64,000 nucleotides of DNA, from the NCBI GenBank assembly GCA_020723665.1, contig DYIL01000010.1, positions 17,782 through 81,781 on the forward strand. The letters are read 5' to 3'. Positions 49,963 through 58,375 of the stretch are shown piece by piece. The translations under genes and the position numbers were made by a program. Position 1 is the first letter of the stretch. Every line of letters starts with the position of its first letter. Source of the stretch: Methyloversatilis universalis. GTDB taxonomy: Bacteria > Pseudomonadota > Gammaproteobacteria > Methylococcales > Methylococcaceae. The notes beneath the pieces were generated by a model, which saw only the letters and a program-made list of their open reading frames with translations, was not told where the DNA came from and did not search any database.

Positions 49963-50154
49963 ATGTTCAACGTCTTCTTTTCCATCCGCAAAATCCGGAA
50001 CGCTCGGGCTCTTAAAAGCTCCGCCGTCAGCCATCCCGTCTGCCCTTCACAGCCGAACCCGTTATCCAGCCAAACGCCGGGCGCTTCGGCACGCGTCGAC
50101 TACGACATCCCGACTTATATCCGGCGAGGGATTAAGCTCAGCGGCTTGAACTAA
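49963..50154 (+). CDS. Small basic protein with FtsZ-tail-like C-terminus, unrecognised
   Basis: A 63-residue ORF with GGAG at 8 bases. The N-terminal half is basic (MFNVFFSIRKIRNARALKSS), the middle is Pro/Ser-rich and likely disordered. The end reads VDYDIPTYIRRGIKLSGLN. The YDIPTYIRRG part resembles the conserved C-terminal peptide of FtsZ (consensus DIPxFLRxQ), which binds ZipA, FtsA and MinC. I do not recognise the protein. Coding status is supported by the ribosome-binding site and by the ordered motif, but the frame is short. Confidence 0.45.
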   Translation: MFNVFFSIRKIRNARALKSSAVSHPVCPSQPNPLSSQTPGASARVDYDIPTYIRRGIKLSGLN

Positions 50155-50196
50155 AAACCGAGCGCAGAACGGCGCGATAAATGCCAAGCCGAGAAT

Positions 50197-50235
50197 TCGA
50201 TACAATGACTATAATAACTGGTCATATCGTATCGA
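50197..50235 (+). promoter_or_regulatory. Promoter-operator of the first toxin-antitoxin pair
   Basis: TCGATAC (50197-50203) and ATGAC (50205-50209) are mirrored by GTCAT (50221-50225) and GTATCGA (50229-50235). TATAAT (50210-50215) lies in the centre. A dyad over the -10 just upstream of the antitoxin start is what autoregulated toxin-antitoxin operons show. Confidence 0.7.
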
Positions 50236-50245
50236 GGTGTCAATC

Positions 50246-50542
50246 ATGAAAATCACTGCAGCGGAATTCAAGGCTAAATGCCTGAAACTGATGGATGAGA
50301 TCAGCAAAACCCATGAACCTATCGTGATCACCAAGCGTGGCAAACCGATCGCCAAACTGGTGCCGATCGAAGAGCCGTCGGAAAATCAGTTCGGTTATAT
50401 GAAAGGTACGGTCACCATTCTGGGCGACGTCGTTTCCCCCATCGACGAACCGTGGAGCGCGCTGACCGGCGACGAGGATGATCTCTACCGCGATCTCGCA
50501 CCGGATAGACGCCCCTCCGGTGGATACAGGGAAAATGAATGA
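50246..50542 (+). CDS. Phd/YefM family antitoxin
   Basis: A 98-residue protein. The N-terminal DNA-binding fold is MKITAAEFKAKCLKLMDEIS then EPIVITKRGKPIAKLVPIEE, the classical Phd/YefM pattern. The C-terminal tail is acidic (ALTGDEDDLYRDLAPDRR) and should wrap the toxin. I chose ATG 50246 over a GTG at 50237. It overlaps the toxin gene by 4 bases (ATGA). Confidence 0.88.
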   Translation: MKITAAEFKAKCLKLMDEISKTHEPIVITKRGKPIAKLVPIEEPSENQFGYMKGTVTILGDVVSPIDEPWSALTGDEDDLYRDLAPDRRPSGGYRENE

Positions 50543-50961
50543 ACGGACTACTGCTGGATACTCACGCCTGGCTTTGGTACGCGGAAGGCATTTCCCGGCG
50601 CTTGCCGGCAAATGCGGTCGCACGTATCGAAGCCATGCGCCGGCAATCGCGATTATTCGTCTCCACGATTTCCATTTGGGAAATCGGCATGTTGCAGAAC
50701 AAACGAAGACTCACGCTCTCGGCAGCATTCAATGTTTGGGTCGAGCGTGCAACATCTCTGCCGGGACTCCGATTACTGCCTTTGGATGCCGAAAGCGCCG
50801 TGGAAAGTACTCAGCTTCCGGGATCGATCCACGGTGATCCCGCCGACCGATGTCTTATCGCCATCGCGCGAGTGAAGGGCCTGCATCTGATAACTGCTGA
50901 CAAGAAGATCATCGAGTATGGGCGGGAAGGGTATGTCAATGTTTTCGAATTGGGAGGCTAA
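50539..50961 (+). CDS. PIN-domain toxin (VapC type)
   Basis: A 140-residue PIN ribonuclease. The acidic metal ligands are D in LLLDTHAWLW, E in SIWEIGML, D in HGDPADR and D in ITADKKI, so the active site is complete. It is paired with the Phd-type antitoxin. Targets of VapC toxins are usually tRNAs or rRNA; the target here is unknown. It ends 81 bases before cas3. Confidence 0.9.
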   Translation: MNGLLLDTHAWLWYAEGISRRLPANAVARIEAMRRQSRLFVSTISIWEIGMLQNKRRLTLSAAFNVWVERATSLPGLRLLPLDAESAVESTQLPGSIHGDPADRCLIAIARVKGLHLITADKKIIEYGREGYVNVFELGG

Positions 50962-51042
50962 AGGAGATCACATTGCTCAAAAGGCAACATAAAAGCCCCA
51001 AATCCTTTATCGGAATCATTTACAAGAAGTATGGGGGGTACG

Positions 51043-53340
51043 ATGACCTACTATGCGCACAGCAATAATAGGGCCGGAATCAAGCATCCGTTGGCGACGC
51101 ATTTGCTTGGAGTCTCGAAACTCGCGCGGAAATTTGCAGAGCCTTTCGGTCTCTCGGACGAAGCTGGTCTTGCCGGGCTCTTGCACGACCTCGGGAAATA
51201 TGGCGACCGGTTTCAGGCACGGCTCGAAGGAAAGGACCATGGGCTGGATCACTGGTCGATGGGCGCTTGGCTGGCGCTGCAAAAGGACTATCAAGCCATC
51301 GCGGTGGCGCTGGCCATTCAAGGTCATCACGTTGGGCTGCAATACTTGAATAAATCCGGATTGGCCAATCTGAGCCCGGCAAAGCTCGCTCAAAATCATC
51401 CCCAACAACTCAGTTTGAGTGAGACGGATCTGGCAACCCTCAAATCACGTCTCATCGCCGATGGCGTGAAGCCGGTAAAGCCCGAAAAAACTGTCTGTGG
51501 AGCCGAAATCAGACCCGGCTTCGATCTTATGATCGACATTCGTCTACTGTTCTCCGCCTTGGTCGATGCCGATTTCCTCGACACCGAAGCTCATTTTCAA
51601 AGCGGGCTGGACGGCAAGCACTATCGACCGGACGGCCAGGAACTGCGGGCTGGCGATGCGCTGAAAATTCTACTGACCCATATCGACGACCTCAGCCGTC
51701 ACTCGAAAGCCGATCCCAAAGTGGCGAAAGTCCGCCAACGGCTGCGCGACGACTGTCTGAACGCCGCCGGCCACTCGCCCGGACTATTCACCCTTACGGC
51801 CCCGACCGGCAGCGGAAAAACCCTGGCCATGCTCGCCTTCGCCCTGGCACACGCAGCGAAATACGAATTACGACGAGTGATCCTCGTCATCCCCTATCTC
51901 TCGATTATCGAGCAGACGGCTGTCATTTACCGAAACCTGTTCGAGCCGTACTTCGGCTCCGGATACGTGTTGGAACATCACTCGCTGGCCGGTTTGGGGA
52001 AGGAAGAGTGTAGGTCCGATGCCGAGGGCGAATTCGGCGCGTCCGATGAACGTCGACGGCGACAACTCGCCGAAAACTGGGACGCGCCAATCATTGTCAC
52101 GACCAGCGTGCAGATGCTGGAATCATTGTTTTCGAACCGGCCGTCCGCCTGCCGCAAGCTTCACCGCCTGCCCCAGTCCGTGATTCTGTTCGACGAGGTC
52201 CAAACGTTGCCTGCGCCGCTGGCAGTACCGACGCTGGCAACGCTTACTCACTTGGCTCATGCCCATAAGACCAGCATCGTATTTGCGACTGCGACGCAGC
52301 CAGCGTTCGAACATTTGCACGCCTATGTTCAAGAGCATGCGCCGCCAGGCTGGCAGCCTCGAAAAGTCGTTCCTGCACCGGAGCGCCTGTTTACGCCGAT
52401 GCGGCGGGTCAAAAGAATTTGGGATGATTCAAATCAACCCATAGTTTGGTCGGAATTGGCCGAACGAGTCCGCGAAAAACAGCAAGTCCTTTGCATCGTC
52501 AATCTCAAGCGTCACGCGCGTGAGCTTTGGGAAGAATTCGACGATCCGAATACCTTTCACCTTTCCACAAATCTTTGCCCCGCGCATCGGCAAGTGCTGT
52601 TGGCGGATATCCGTGAACGGCTCGCCATGGATAAACCAGTACGCCTGATTGCTACCCAATGCGTAGAAGCCGGCGTGGACCTGGACTTCCCGTCGGTTTT
52701 TCGCGCTTATGGCCCGCTCGAAGCCATCATCCAGGCTGAAGGTCGTTGCAATCGTGAGGGAAGACTCCCCGGTTTGGGAGAACTGCGGATATTCATGCCC
52801 GAAGACGAAAACTATCCACCGGGCGGCTACCGCCAGGCTGCACAAATCACCAAGATGCTGTTACAGAGACTCGGGCCGGAAGGTATGAAATTGGACGATC
52901 CGGATTTCATCACGGCCTACTATCGGGAGCTTTACGACATCGGAAAACCAGAGGCTTCGAAAAAAACGGAGGAACTTCTCCAATATGTTCGGGAGGGTTC
53001 CTTCCCGGACGTCGCTCGCACCTACCGTCTGATCGAACAGGACGCCATTAACGTGATAGTGCCCTACCAGGGAGAAATGGCCTTATTTGAAGAACTCCTC
53101 CGAATGGCGGAAGAAACCGAATTGACCGGAGAGTTCATCAGAAAGGCACGACCGCTTGCCGTCAGCCTGTTTCGCCCCGAATCCGGTAGCCCGGTATGGG
53201 ACAGTCTGTTGGAAGTTCAAAGTCTTAAAAAAGGACGACGGGAACGACAGGAAGAATGGTATATCGCCGCGAAACCCGAGCACTATCACCCACAGTTAGG
53301 TTTTATGCCGCCGGAAAGCTTGAACTTGTGGATTGCGTGA
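51043..53340 (+). CDS. cas3: CRISPR-associated nuclease-helicase Cas3 (type I-C)
   Basis: A 765-residue effector nuclease recruited by Cascade to degrade target DNA. N-terminal HD nuclease: HPLATHLLG, GLLHDLGKYGDRFQ, DHWSMGAW, IQGHHVGL. SF2 helicase: Walker A LTAPTGSGKTLAM, motif II ILFDEVQTLP, and motif VI region QAEGRCNREGR. I chose ATG 51043 (MTYYAHSNN) because GGGGGG lies 4 bases upstream. An in-frame ATG at 51031 is the alternative. It is the first gene of the cas operon. The domain set is intact. Confidence 0.95.
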   Translation: MTYYAHSNNRAGIKHPLATHLLGVSKLARKFAEPFGLSDEAGLAGLLHDLGKYGDRFQARLEGKDHGLDHWSMGAWLALQKDYQAIAVALAIQGHHVGLQYLNKSGLANLSPAKLAQNHPQQLSLSETDLATLKSRLIADGVKPVKPEKTVCGAEIRPGFDLMIDIRLLFSALVDADFLDTEAHFQSGLDGKHYRPDGQELRAGDALKILLTHIDDLSRHSKADPKVAKVRQRLRDDCLNAAGHSPGLFTLTAPTGSGKTLAMLAFALAHAAKYELRRVILVIPYLSIIEQTAVIYRNLFEPYFGSGYVLEHHSLAGLGKEECRSDAEGEFGASDERRRRQLAENWDAPIIVTTSVQMLESLFSNRPSACRKLHRLPQSVILFDEVQTLPAPLAVPTLATLTHLAHAHKTSIVFATATQPAFEHLHAYVQEHAPPGWQPRKVVPAPERLFTPMRRVKRIWDDSNQPIVWSELAERVREKQQVLCIVNLKRHARELWEEFDDPNTFHLSTNLCPAHRQVLLADIRERLAMDKPVRLIATQCVEAGVDLDFPSVFRAYGPLEAIIQAEGRCNREGRLPGLGELRIFMPEDENYPPGGYRQAAQITKMLLQRLGPEGMKLDDPDFITAYYRELYDIGKPEASKKTEELLQYVREGSFPDVARTYRLIEQDAINVIVPYQGEMALFEELLRMAEETELTGEFIRKARPLAVSLFRPESGSPVWDSLLEVQSLKKGRRERQEEWYIAAKPEHYHPQLGFMPPESLNLWIA

Positions 53341-53472
53341 ACCGATCAGCGCCTGGGAGGCGGGCTTCGGTCTGCGGTTAAAACGAGCGGCCATGAGCCG
53401 CAGAACAAAGCCCACTACTACAATTAATCGAGTGCATTGCTCGTTTGAATTTCGACAAAGGGGGGAGTACTC

Positions 53473-54210
53473 ATGCGTGGACAAACGCACTGCTTGGAAG
53501 TGTGGGGCGATTTCGCTTGCTTCACCAGGCCGGAAATGAAGGTTGAGCGCTTCAGTTACCCCGTCATTACGCCGTCCGCCGCCCGCGGTGTCTTCGACGC
53601 GATTTATTTCAAACGAAGTTACGGGTTCTACTGGCAAATAGAGCGGGTGGAAGTTTTAGCATTTCCGAAATACATCGCTCTGCGCCGCAATGAAGTAAAA
53701 GACAAAGCTCCCAGCGAGCGCACGCTGTGGACATGGATGGAACGAAGAGAGGACCCCGAACCATTGTGGGCGGACGGCGATCGGGACTCACTTGGCACCG
53801 ATCAGAAAGGGCGCACACAAAGGCAAACCATGGCGCTTCAAGACGTGCGCTACCGGATTCACGCCCATATGCGGTTACGACAGGAATTCCACGACATCCG
53901 CGAACTCGACGAACAGTTCGCCCGCCGTGCACGAACCGGTAAATGCTTTTACCAGCCCTATTTCGGCTGCCGCGAATTCCCGGCTTATTTCGAACCCGTC
54001 GACGAGACCTCTCCGCAGAAACCGGCAATCGGCCTCGATTTGGATTTGGGTTGGATGCTGTATGACGTGTTCGACTTGAATCTTGCCAACGATTCTTTCG
54101 GAAAACCCTCCATCAGCGTATTTCATGCCCAAATGTCACGCGGAGTGATCGAAATTCCGCCCTATAACAGTTCCGAAGTCCGTAAGAACGAGGAAGCCGG
54201 CCATGCTTGA
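53473..54210 (+). CDS. cas5c: Cas5c (Cas5d), pre-crRNA endonuclease of type I-C
   Basis: A 245-residue RAMP protein. In type I-C, Cas5 replaces Cas6: it cuts the repeat RNA and keeps an 11-base 5' handle. Start HCLEVWGDFACFTRPEMKVE, then SYPVITPSAARGVFDAIYFK, and the C-terminal AYFEPVDETSPQKP...LGWMLYDVFD match the subfamily. The ribosome-binding site is strong (AAGGGGGGAG). A 132-base gap separates it from cas3 and contains no convincing gene. The stop overlaps cas8c by 8 bases. Confidence 0.93.
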   Translation: MRGQTHCLEVWGDFACFTRPEMKVERFSYPVITPSAARGVFDAIYFKRSYGFYWQIERVEVLAFPKYIALRRNEVKDKAPSERTLWTWMERREDPEPLWADGDRDSLGTDQKGRTQRQTMALQDVRYRIHAHMRLRQEFHDIRELDEQFARRARTGKCFYQPYFGCREFPAYFEPVDETSPQKPAIGLDLDLGWMLYDVFDLNLANDSFGKPSISVFHAQMSRGVIEIPPYNSSEVRKNEEAGHA

Positions 54211-55963
54211 TTTGGTTCTTAAGCAAGCCGGTAACTCCGAGCCGGGCTTTTCCGAAAAGACCGTCAAATGGCTGATTACCTGCACGACCGAAGGGCAATT
54301 TACCGGGCTGGTCTCTTTAGGCGAAGGCAGAGGCCGTACATTTTCTTCCTGCCCGAATCTGACTCAACCCGAATTGGTCGGCGGCGGTGAGATAAGAAGT
54401 CATTTCCTGATCGAAGGACTCCCCACTGTCGCCCTGTATCTTGATCCGAAAGCCGACGAAAAAGAGAAAGCCAAGTTCGAAGCAAAGCACGCGTATTTCA
54501 TTCATCTACTTAAGCAGGCCGCGGAACATGCGCCGTATTTGACTGCTGCAGCGAACCTTCTGGAAAACTCCGAGGCGCTGGCAGCGATTCGGGAAGAACT
54601 GCGCGGAGCTAAAGCCAAGTTCACCGAAACCGCAACGTTGCGTATCGACTCCATCACGCCCTTAGAACGAGACGAATGGCGGAACTGGTGGCGGACATTT
54701 CGCTCGGGCCTACGAACCGCAAAAGGCGGAAAAGCATCGCCGATGCGCTGTCTCGTTACCGGGGAACTGATCGAGCCGGCGTCTACCCACCCGAAAATCA
54801 GCGGACTGGCTAGCGTAGGGGGTCTCCCCGCTGGTGACGTTCTCGTGGGTTTCGACAAAGCCGCATTTCAATCCTACGGACTGGATCAATCGGCCAACGC
54901 CGCCATGTCCGAGGAAATCGCAACGGCCTACGCGGAAACCATCAAGCGGCTCATCGCCAAAAAGAGCGTCAAACTCGCCAACACTCTTGCCGTCTATTGG
55001 TACACCGAGACTCCCGAACTACCCGATGAAGAGAATCCGCTGAGCTGGATAACCGAAGCACCGGAACTGACCGCTGCAGGCGCCGAAGCCCTGGCCCGCG
55101 ATCTGCTAGAAGCCATCCGCGACGGCAAACGCCCCGACCTTGCCAACAATCGTTATGTCGCCCTGATGCTATCCGGCCAAGCCGGAAGGGTCATGGTGCG
55201 GGACGTGATGCAAGGCAATTTCGAAGATCTTGCTGAGCATGTCGGCAATTGGTTCGACGACTTGGCTATCGTCGCCCGTGACGGCAAAGGCGTGGCTAAG
55301 TCGCCCAAGTTTCTCGCTGTAGCCGGAAGCTTGGTCCGTGATCTCAAGGATTTACCGTCGCCCTGGCTTCAACAGCTTTGGCGCGCGGCGATAACCGGCT
55401 CGCCAATTCCAACCTTCGCTTTGGCGCAAGCGGTTCTGCGCACTCGCATCGACATCATCAACGACAATCCTGCATCCCATGCCCGCGTGGGTCTCTTGAA
55501 AGCCTTTCACATCCGACAAGGAGACCGAGCCATGAGCACTTATCTAAATCCAGAACATCCAAACTCCGCCTATCACTGCGGTCGTCTGCTGGCTGTCTTC
55601 GCAAGGCTGCAACGAGCCGCCCTAGGCGATGTCGGCGCCGGTGTCGTGCAACGCTACTACACGGCCGCCAGTCAGACGCCGGGACTGGTATTAGGACGAT
55701 TGGCCGCGAACGCCAAAAATCATTTAAGCAAGCTGGAAGGAGGCTTGGCGTGGTGGTACGAAAACCAGATCGCCGACGTAATGAGCCGGATTCGCGACCA
55801 AATTCCAAGCACCTTGACCTTGGAAAATCAAAGTCTGTTCGCCCTCGGTTATTACCAACAGCTCGCCGCATTGAATGCCGGCAAAAGCAATGGCAATAGA
55901 AATTCAGGCATAGATACCGACCAAAGCGCTTCATCCGAATCACAAGACTTGCAACAACGATAA
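54203..55963 (+). CDS. cas8c: Cas8c (Csd1), large subunit of type I-C Cascade
   Basis: A 586-residue Csd1 family protein. It recognises the PAM and helps open target DNA. Seen are KWLITCTTEGQFTGLVSLGE near the start, CLVTGELIEPASTHPKISGL in the central region (a Cys-containing loop usual in Csd1), and the helical C-terminal region that also encodes the small subunit (next entry). It starts inside the end of cas5c. Length is typical. Confidence 0.93.
   Translation: MLDLVLKQAGNSEPGFSEKTVKWLITCTTEGQFTGLVSLGEGRGRTFSSCPNLTQPELVGGGEIRSHFLIEGLPTVALYLDPKADEKEKAKFEAKHAYFIHLLKQAAEHAPYLTAAANLLENSEALAAIREELRGAKAKFTETATLRIDSITPLERDEWRNWWRTFRSGLRTAKGGKASPMRCLVTGELIEPASTHPKISGLASVGGLPAGDVLVGFDKAAFQSYGLDQSANAAMSEEIATAYAETIKRLIAKKSVKLANTLAVYWYTETPELPDEENPLSWITEAPELTAAGAEALARDLLEAIRDGKRPDLANNRYVALMLSGQAGRVMVRDVMQGNFEDLAEHVGNWFDDLAIVARDGKGVAKSPKFLAVAGSLVRDLKDLPSPWLQQLWRAAITGSPIPTFALAQAVLRTRIDIINDNPASHARVGLLKAFHIRQGDRAMSTYLNPEHPNSAYHCGRLLAVFARLQRAALGDVGAGVVQRYYTAASQTPGLVLGRLAANAKNHLSKLEGGLAWWYENQIADVMSRIRDQIPSTLTLENQSLFALGYYQQLAALNAGKSNGNRNSGIDTDQSASSESQDLQQR
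55532..55963 (+). CDS. cas11c: Cas11c, small subunit translated from an internal start in cas8c
   Basis: An in-frame ATG at 55532 within cas8c is preceded by AAGGAG (55518-55523) at 8 bases, a much better site than random internal Met codons have. It would make a 143-residue helical protein (MSTYLNPEHPNSAYHCGRLL...). In type I-C, I-B and I-D systems the small subunit is known to arise by internal initiation in the large-subunit gene, and the position here matches. The start is my inference from sequence; the phenomenon is established. Confidence 0.75.
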   Translation: MSTYLNPEHPNSAYHCGRLLAVFARLQRAALGDVGAGVVQRYYTAASQTPGLVLGRLAANAKNHLSKLEGGLAWWYENQIADVMSRIRDQIPSTLTLENQSLFALGYYQQLAALNAGKSNGNRNSGIDTDQSASSESQDLQQR

Positions 55964-55975
55964 GGATCACAGACC

Positions 55976-56977
55976 ATGGCGATAGAAAACCGTTACGAAT
56001 TCCTGTTTCTATTCGACTGCGAAAACGGCAACCCCAACGGCGACCCGGATGCGGGCAATGCGCCCAGGATCGATCCTGAAGACATGCGAGGACTGGTTTC
56101 GGATGTCGCTTTAAAAAGGCGGGTGCGGAATTACGTGCAGATGGCGCGGGCTAATCGAATGCCAAACGCTATATTCGTGGAGCACGCTACCGCTCTGAAT
56201 TACCAGATTGCTCGAGCTCATGAGGAAACTGGGGGCATCCCCACGGTCAAAGGTGCTACCAAAGATAAGGCAAAACTCGCGAGGCAGTGGTTGTGCCAGA
56301 ATTTCTACGACATACGCACTTTTGGGGCCGTTCTTGCTACTGGCCCAAACGCCGGTCAAGTAAGGGGTCCAGTCCAATTCGCATTCGCCCGTTCAATTCA
56401 TCCAGTTTTGCCCATGGATATTTCCATCACGCGAATGGCAACGGCTGACGATAAGCTGCCAAAAGATTCGTCCGCCGAGAAGTATAAGGAGTGGGAGGCT
56501 GCTCAGCCGGAAGACGCACTCCGCACCATGGGCCGCAAAAACCTGATTCCCTATGGCCTCTACGCCGCGAAAGGTTTCATCAGCGCCAACCTGGCTCAGG
56601 ACACGGGCTTCAGCGACGACGATTTAGCCTTGTTTTGGGAGGCGCTCGCGAATATGTACGATCATGACCGCTCGGCCAGCAAGGGCTTCATGTCCTGCCG
56701 TGGCCTTTACGTGTTCAAGCACGTCGGCACCGATTCGAATCCAGAACAGCGCAAACGCCAGGCAATGCTCGGCTGCGCTCCGGCGCATAAGCTGCTGGAT
56801 ATCGGCAGGACCCCGGAGGAAGGCAAAGTAATTGAGATTTGGCTGAAGAAACAACTCAAGACGGAATCGCCCCGCCGCTTCGACGATTACGAAGTCAATG
56901 CCCACGCCGACAGGCTTCCCGCCGGCGTAGAACTTTGGACGTGGGATGCGGAGCGTGGGGCTTTGGCCAAGCAATGA
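55976..56977 (+). CDS. cas7c: Cas7c (Csd2), backbone subunit of type I-C Cascade
   Basis: A 333-residue RAMP protein that coats crRNA in several copies. It starts [20 protein letters not shown], typical Csd2, followed by [14 protein letters not shown] and [20 protein letters not shown]. 12 bases separate it from cas8c, and its stop overlaps the cas4 start (ATGA). Confidence 0.94.
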   Translation: MAIENRYEFLFLFDCENGNPNGDPDAGNAPRIDPEDMRGLVSDVALKRRVRNYVQMARANRMPNAIFVEHATALNYQIARAHEETGGIPTVKGATKDKAKLARQWLCQNFYDIRTFGAVLATGPNAGQVRGPVQFAFARSIHPVLPMDISITRMATADDKLPKDSSAEKYKEWEAAQPEDALRTMGRKNLIPYGLYAAKGFISANLAQDTGFSDDDLALFWEALANMYDHDRSASKGFMSCRGLYVFKHVGTDSNPEQRKRQAMLGCAPAHKLLDIGRTPEEGKVIEIWLKKQLKTESPRRFDDYEVNAHADRLPAGVELWTWDAERGALAKQ

Positions 56978-57612
56978 CCGACACGAATCCACCCGATCCC
57001 ATCCCCCTCTCCGCCCTCAACCAATACGCCTATTGCCCACGGCGCTGCTTCCTCATTCACGGCGAGGGCGAGTTTACGGAAAACGTGCACACCGTGAGCG
57101 GATCACGGGAGCACGAACGGGTGGATGACGCCGGCTATGAAAACAAAGCCGATGTCCGGGTCGAGTATGCGGTGCCGGTTTGGTCGGATCGCTTGAGGCT
57201 GACCGGGAAGTGCGACGCACTGGAGTCTCGGGGTGACGGAACGATTTATCCCGTGGAATACAAGCACGGTCCCAAACGGCGCTGGCTCAACGATGACCTG
57301 CAGCTCGCCGCTCAAGCCATGTGCTTGGAAGAGATGACCGGCAAACCCGTGCCCAAAGGAGCGATCTTTCATCAGAAATCACGGCGGCGGCGCGAAGTGA
57401 TGATTGATGATTTCCTCCGCTCGCAAGTCGTCGAGACGACATCAGCGATTCGCTCGATGTTAGCTGCAGGCGTCAGCCCGCCTCCTATCGAGGACTCACG
57501 GCGTTGCGGGGAATGTTCGCTCAAGCCTGTTTGCCAGCCCGAACTGTTGCGCGCGGAAACTCACCTGTCGGCGCTGGCAGAAACGCTGTTCGAGCCGGAA
57601 GGGGCCGACTAA
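56974..57612 (+). CDS. cas4: Cas4, adaptation nuclease
   Basis: A 212-residue RecB-like Fe-S nuclease. It selects and trims prespacers at the PAM for Cas1-Cas2. The cluster cysteines are in YCPRRC (N-terminal) and [10 protein letters not shown] (C-terminal). The nuclease core is GKCDALES and [12 protein letters not shown]. The start overlaps cas7c by 4 bases. The stop codon lies inside the first copy of a 27-base direct repeat that continues into the toxin gene border. Confidence 0.94.
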   Translation: MTDTNPPDPIPLSALNQYAYCPRRCFLIHGEGEFTENVHTVSGSREHERVDDAGYENKADVRVEYAVPVWSDRLRLTGKCDALESRGDGTIYPVEYKHGPKRRWLNDDLQLAAQAMCLEEMTGKPVPKGAIFHQKSRRRREVMIDDFLRSQVVETTSAIRSMLAAGVSPPPIEDSRRCGECSLKPVCQPELLRAETHLSALAETLFEPEGAD

Positions 57613-57666
57613 AGCAACCGTTTGCGATTGGAAGGGTTGCGACTAAAGCAACCGTTTGCTATTGGA
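57606..57666. repeat. Two 27-base direct repeats at the cas4 / vapC junction
   Basis: CGACTAAAGCAACCGTTTGC plus seven bases occurs at 57606-57632 and again at 57640-57666 with one mismatch, period 34. The core GCAACCGTTTGC is nearly palindromic. The repeats lie exactly between the convergent 3' ends of cas4 and the inserted toxin gene, so they may mark a past insertion or act as a shared transcript end. Confidence 0.8.
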
Positions 57667-57673
57667 CGAGTAA

Positions 57674-58063
57674 TCAGCGGATGACGCGGATATCCACCCC
57701 AAGATCGAGCCCGACCCAGGCGCGATCGGCCGTGAGTACCGAGCGGCCGCGTTCGAGCGCGAGGGACAGGCAGGCGCGGTCTCCCAACGACAGACCCAAA
57801 GAGCGTGTCGCGGGTCGTAACGCGCCGCACCGACAGGCCGTGCCGAAGCCGAATTCGACCATGGACAGGTTCAGGCTGTGCATGATCTCCGTCACCACCG
57901 CTTCCGGGATGCCGCGATCCGCAAGCCGGGCAGCCACTTCCGCCACGTTCACGCTGGACATGATGCAGGTGTCGCGTTCCAGAACCTCCGCCACAGCCGC
58001 GGCGCCGGTTTCGTCGTTCAGCAGGGCCAGAACCGCGGACGTATCCAGCACGAGTTCACTCAC
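57674..58063 (-). CDS. vapC: PIN-domain toxin (VapC type) inserted between cas4 and cas1
   Basis: A 129-residue PIN ribonuclease on the strand opposite to the cas genes. Catalytic acidic residues: D in LVLDTSAVLALLND, E in NVAEVAARL, D in LSLGDRACLSLA and D in LTADRAW. All are present, so it is probably active. It overlaps its antitoxin by 8 bases. Its 3' end faces cas4 across the 27-base direct repeats. Confidence 0.9.
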   Translation of the reverse strand: MSELVLDTSAVLALLNDETGAAAVAEVLERDTCIMSSVNVAEVAARLADRGIPEAVVTEIMHSLNLSMVEFGFGTACRCGALRPATRSLGLSLGDRACLSLALERGRSVLTADRAWVGLDLGVDIRVIR

Positions 58064-58304
58064 GTTCCGCCTCGGCGCGCCGCTCCGCGATCAACTCGTC
58101 CACCAGACTCACGCCTTCCGGCACGTATTGCCGCACCAACGCCTGCACGTGACGGATAGCCTGCCGCACAGAGGAAATCTGTACCCGCCCGTTATCTTCC
58201 TCCAGCCACACCGTATCGCCAGGTTTCACATCGAGCTTTTCGCGCAAGTTTGCCGGAATCACGATGCTGCCACCGGGGCCAATCTTCACCGCTTGCTTTT
58301 CCAT
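58056..58304 (-). CDS. vapB: AbrB/MazE-fold antitoxin (VapB type)
   Basis: An 82-residue protein. The N-terminal AbrB/SpoVT swapped-hairpin domain is KIGPGGSIVIPANLREKLDV then KPGDTVWLEEDNGRVQI. The C-terminal helix is charged (LVDELIAERRAEAERE) and should bind the toxin. It is transcribed away from cas1 from the short divergent region at 58305-58375. Confidence 0.9.
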   Translation of the reverse strand: MEKQAVKIGPGGSIVIPANLREKLDVKPGDTVWLEEDNGRVQISSVRQAIRHVQALVRQYVPEGVSLVDELIAERRAEAERE

Positions 58305-58375
58305 ACGAAAGCCTCATGTCATAAATCGAGTTTTTGTCATTATAAAGGGCAGAACCATATCGGGGAGTCGATACC
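58305..58375. promoter_or_regulatory. Divergent promoter region between vapBC and cas1-cas2
   Basis: 71 bases. TATAAT on the minus strand (58339-58344) is a -10 candidate for vapB. TGTCAT occurs twice (58317-58322 and 58335-58340, spacing 18) and may be the antitoxin operator. Because the cas operon is split here, cas1-cas2 need either a promoter in this region or read-through across the antisense toxin genes. Confidence 0.5.

Noticed and set aside
53333..53539. Small ORF between cas3 and cas5c
   Set aside because: No good ribosome-binding site, no family similarity, and it overlaps the cas5c start; the 132-base gap is better left unassigned.
57606..57666. Possible second mini CRISPR array
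   Set aside because: Only two copies with a 7-base separation and no similarity to the type I-C repeat; it is a plain direct repeat.
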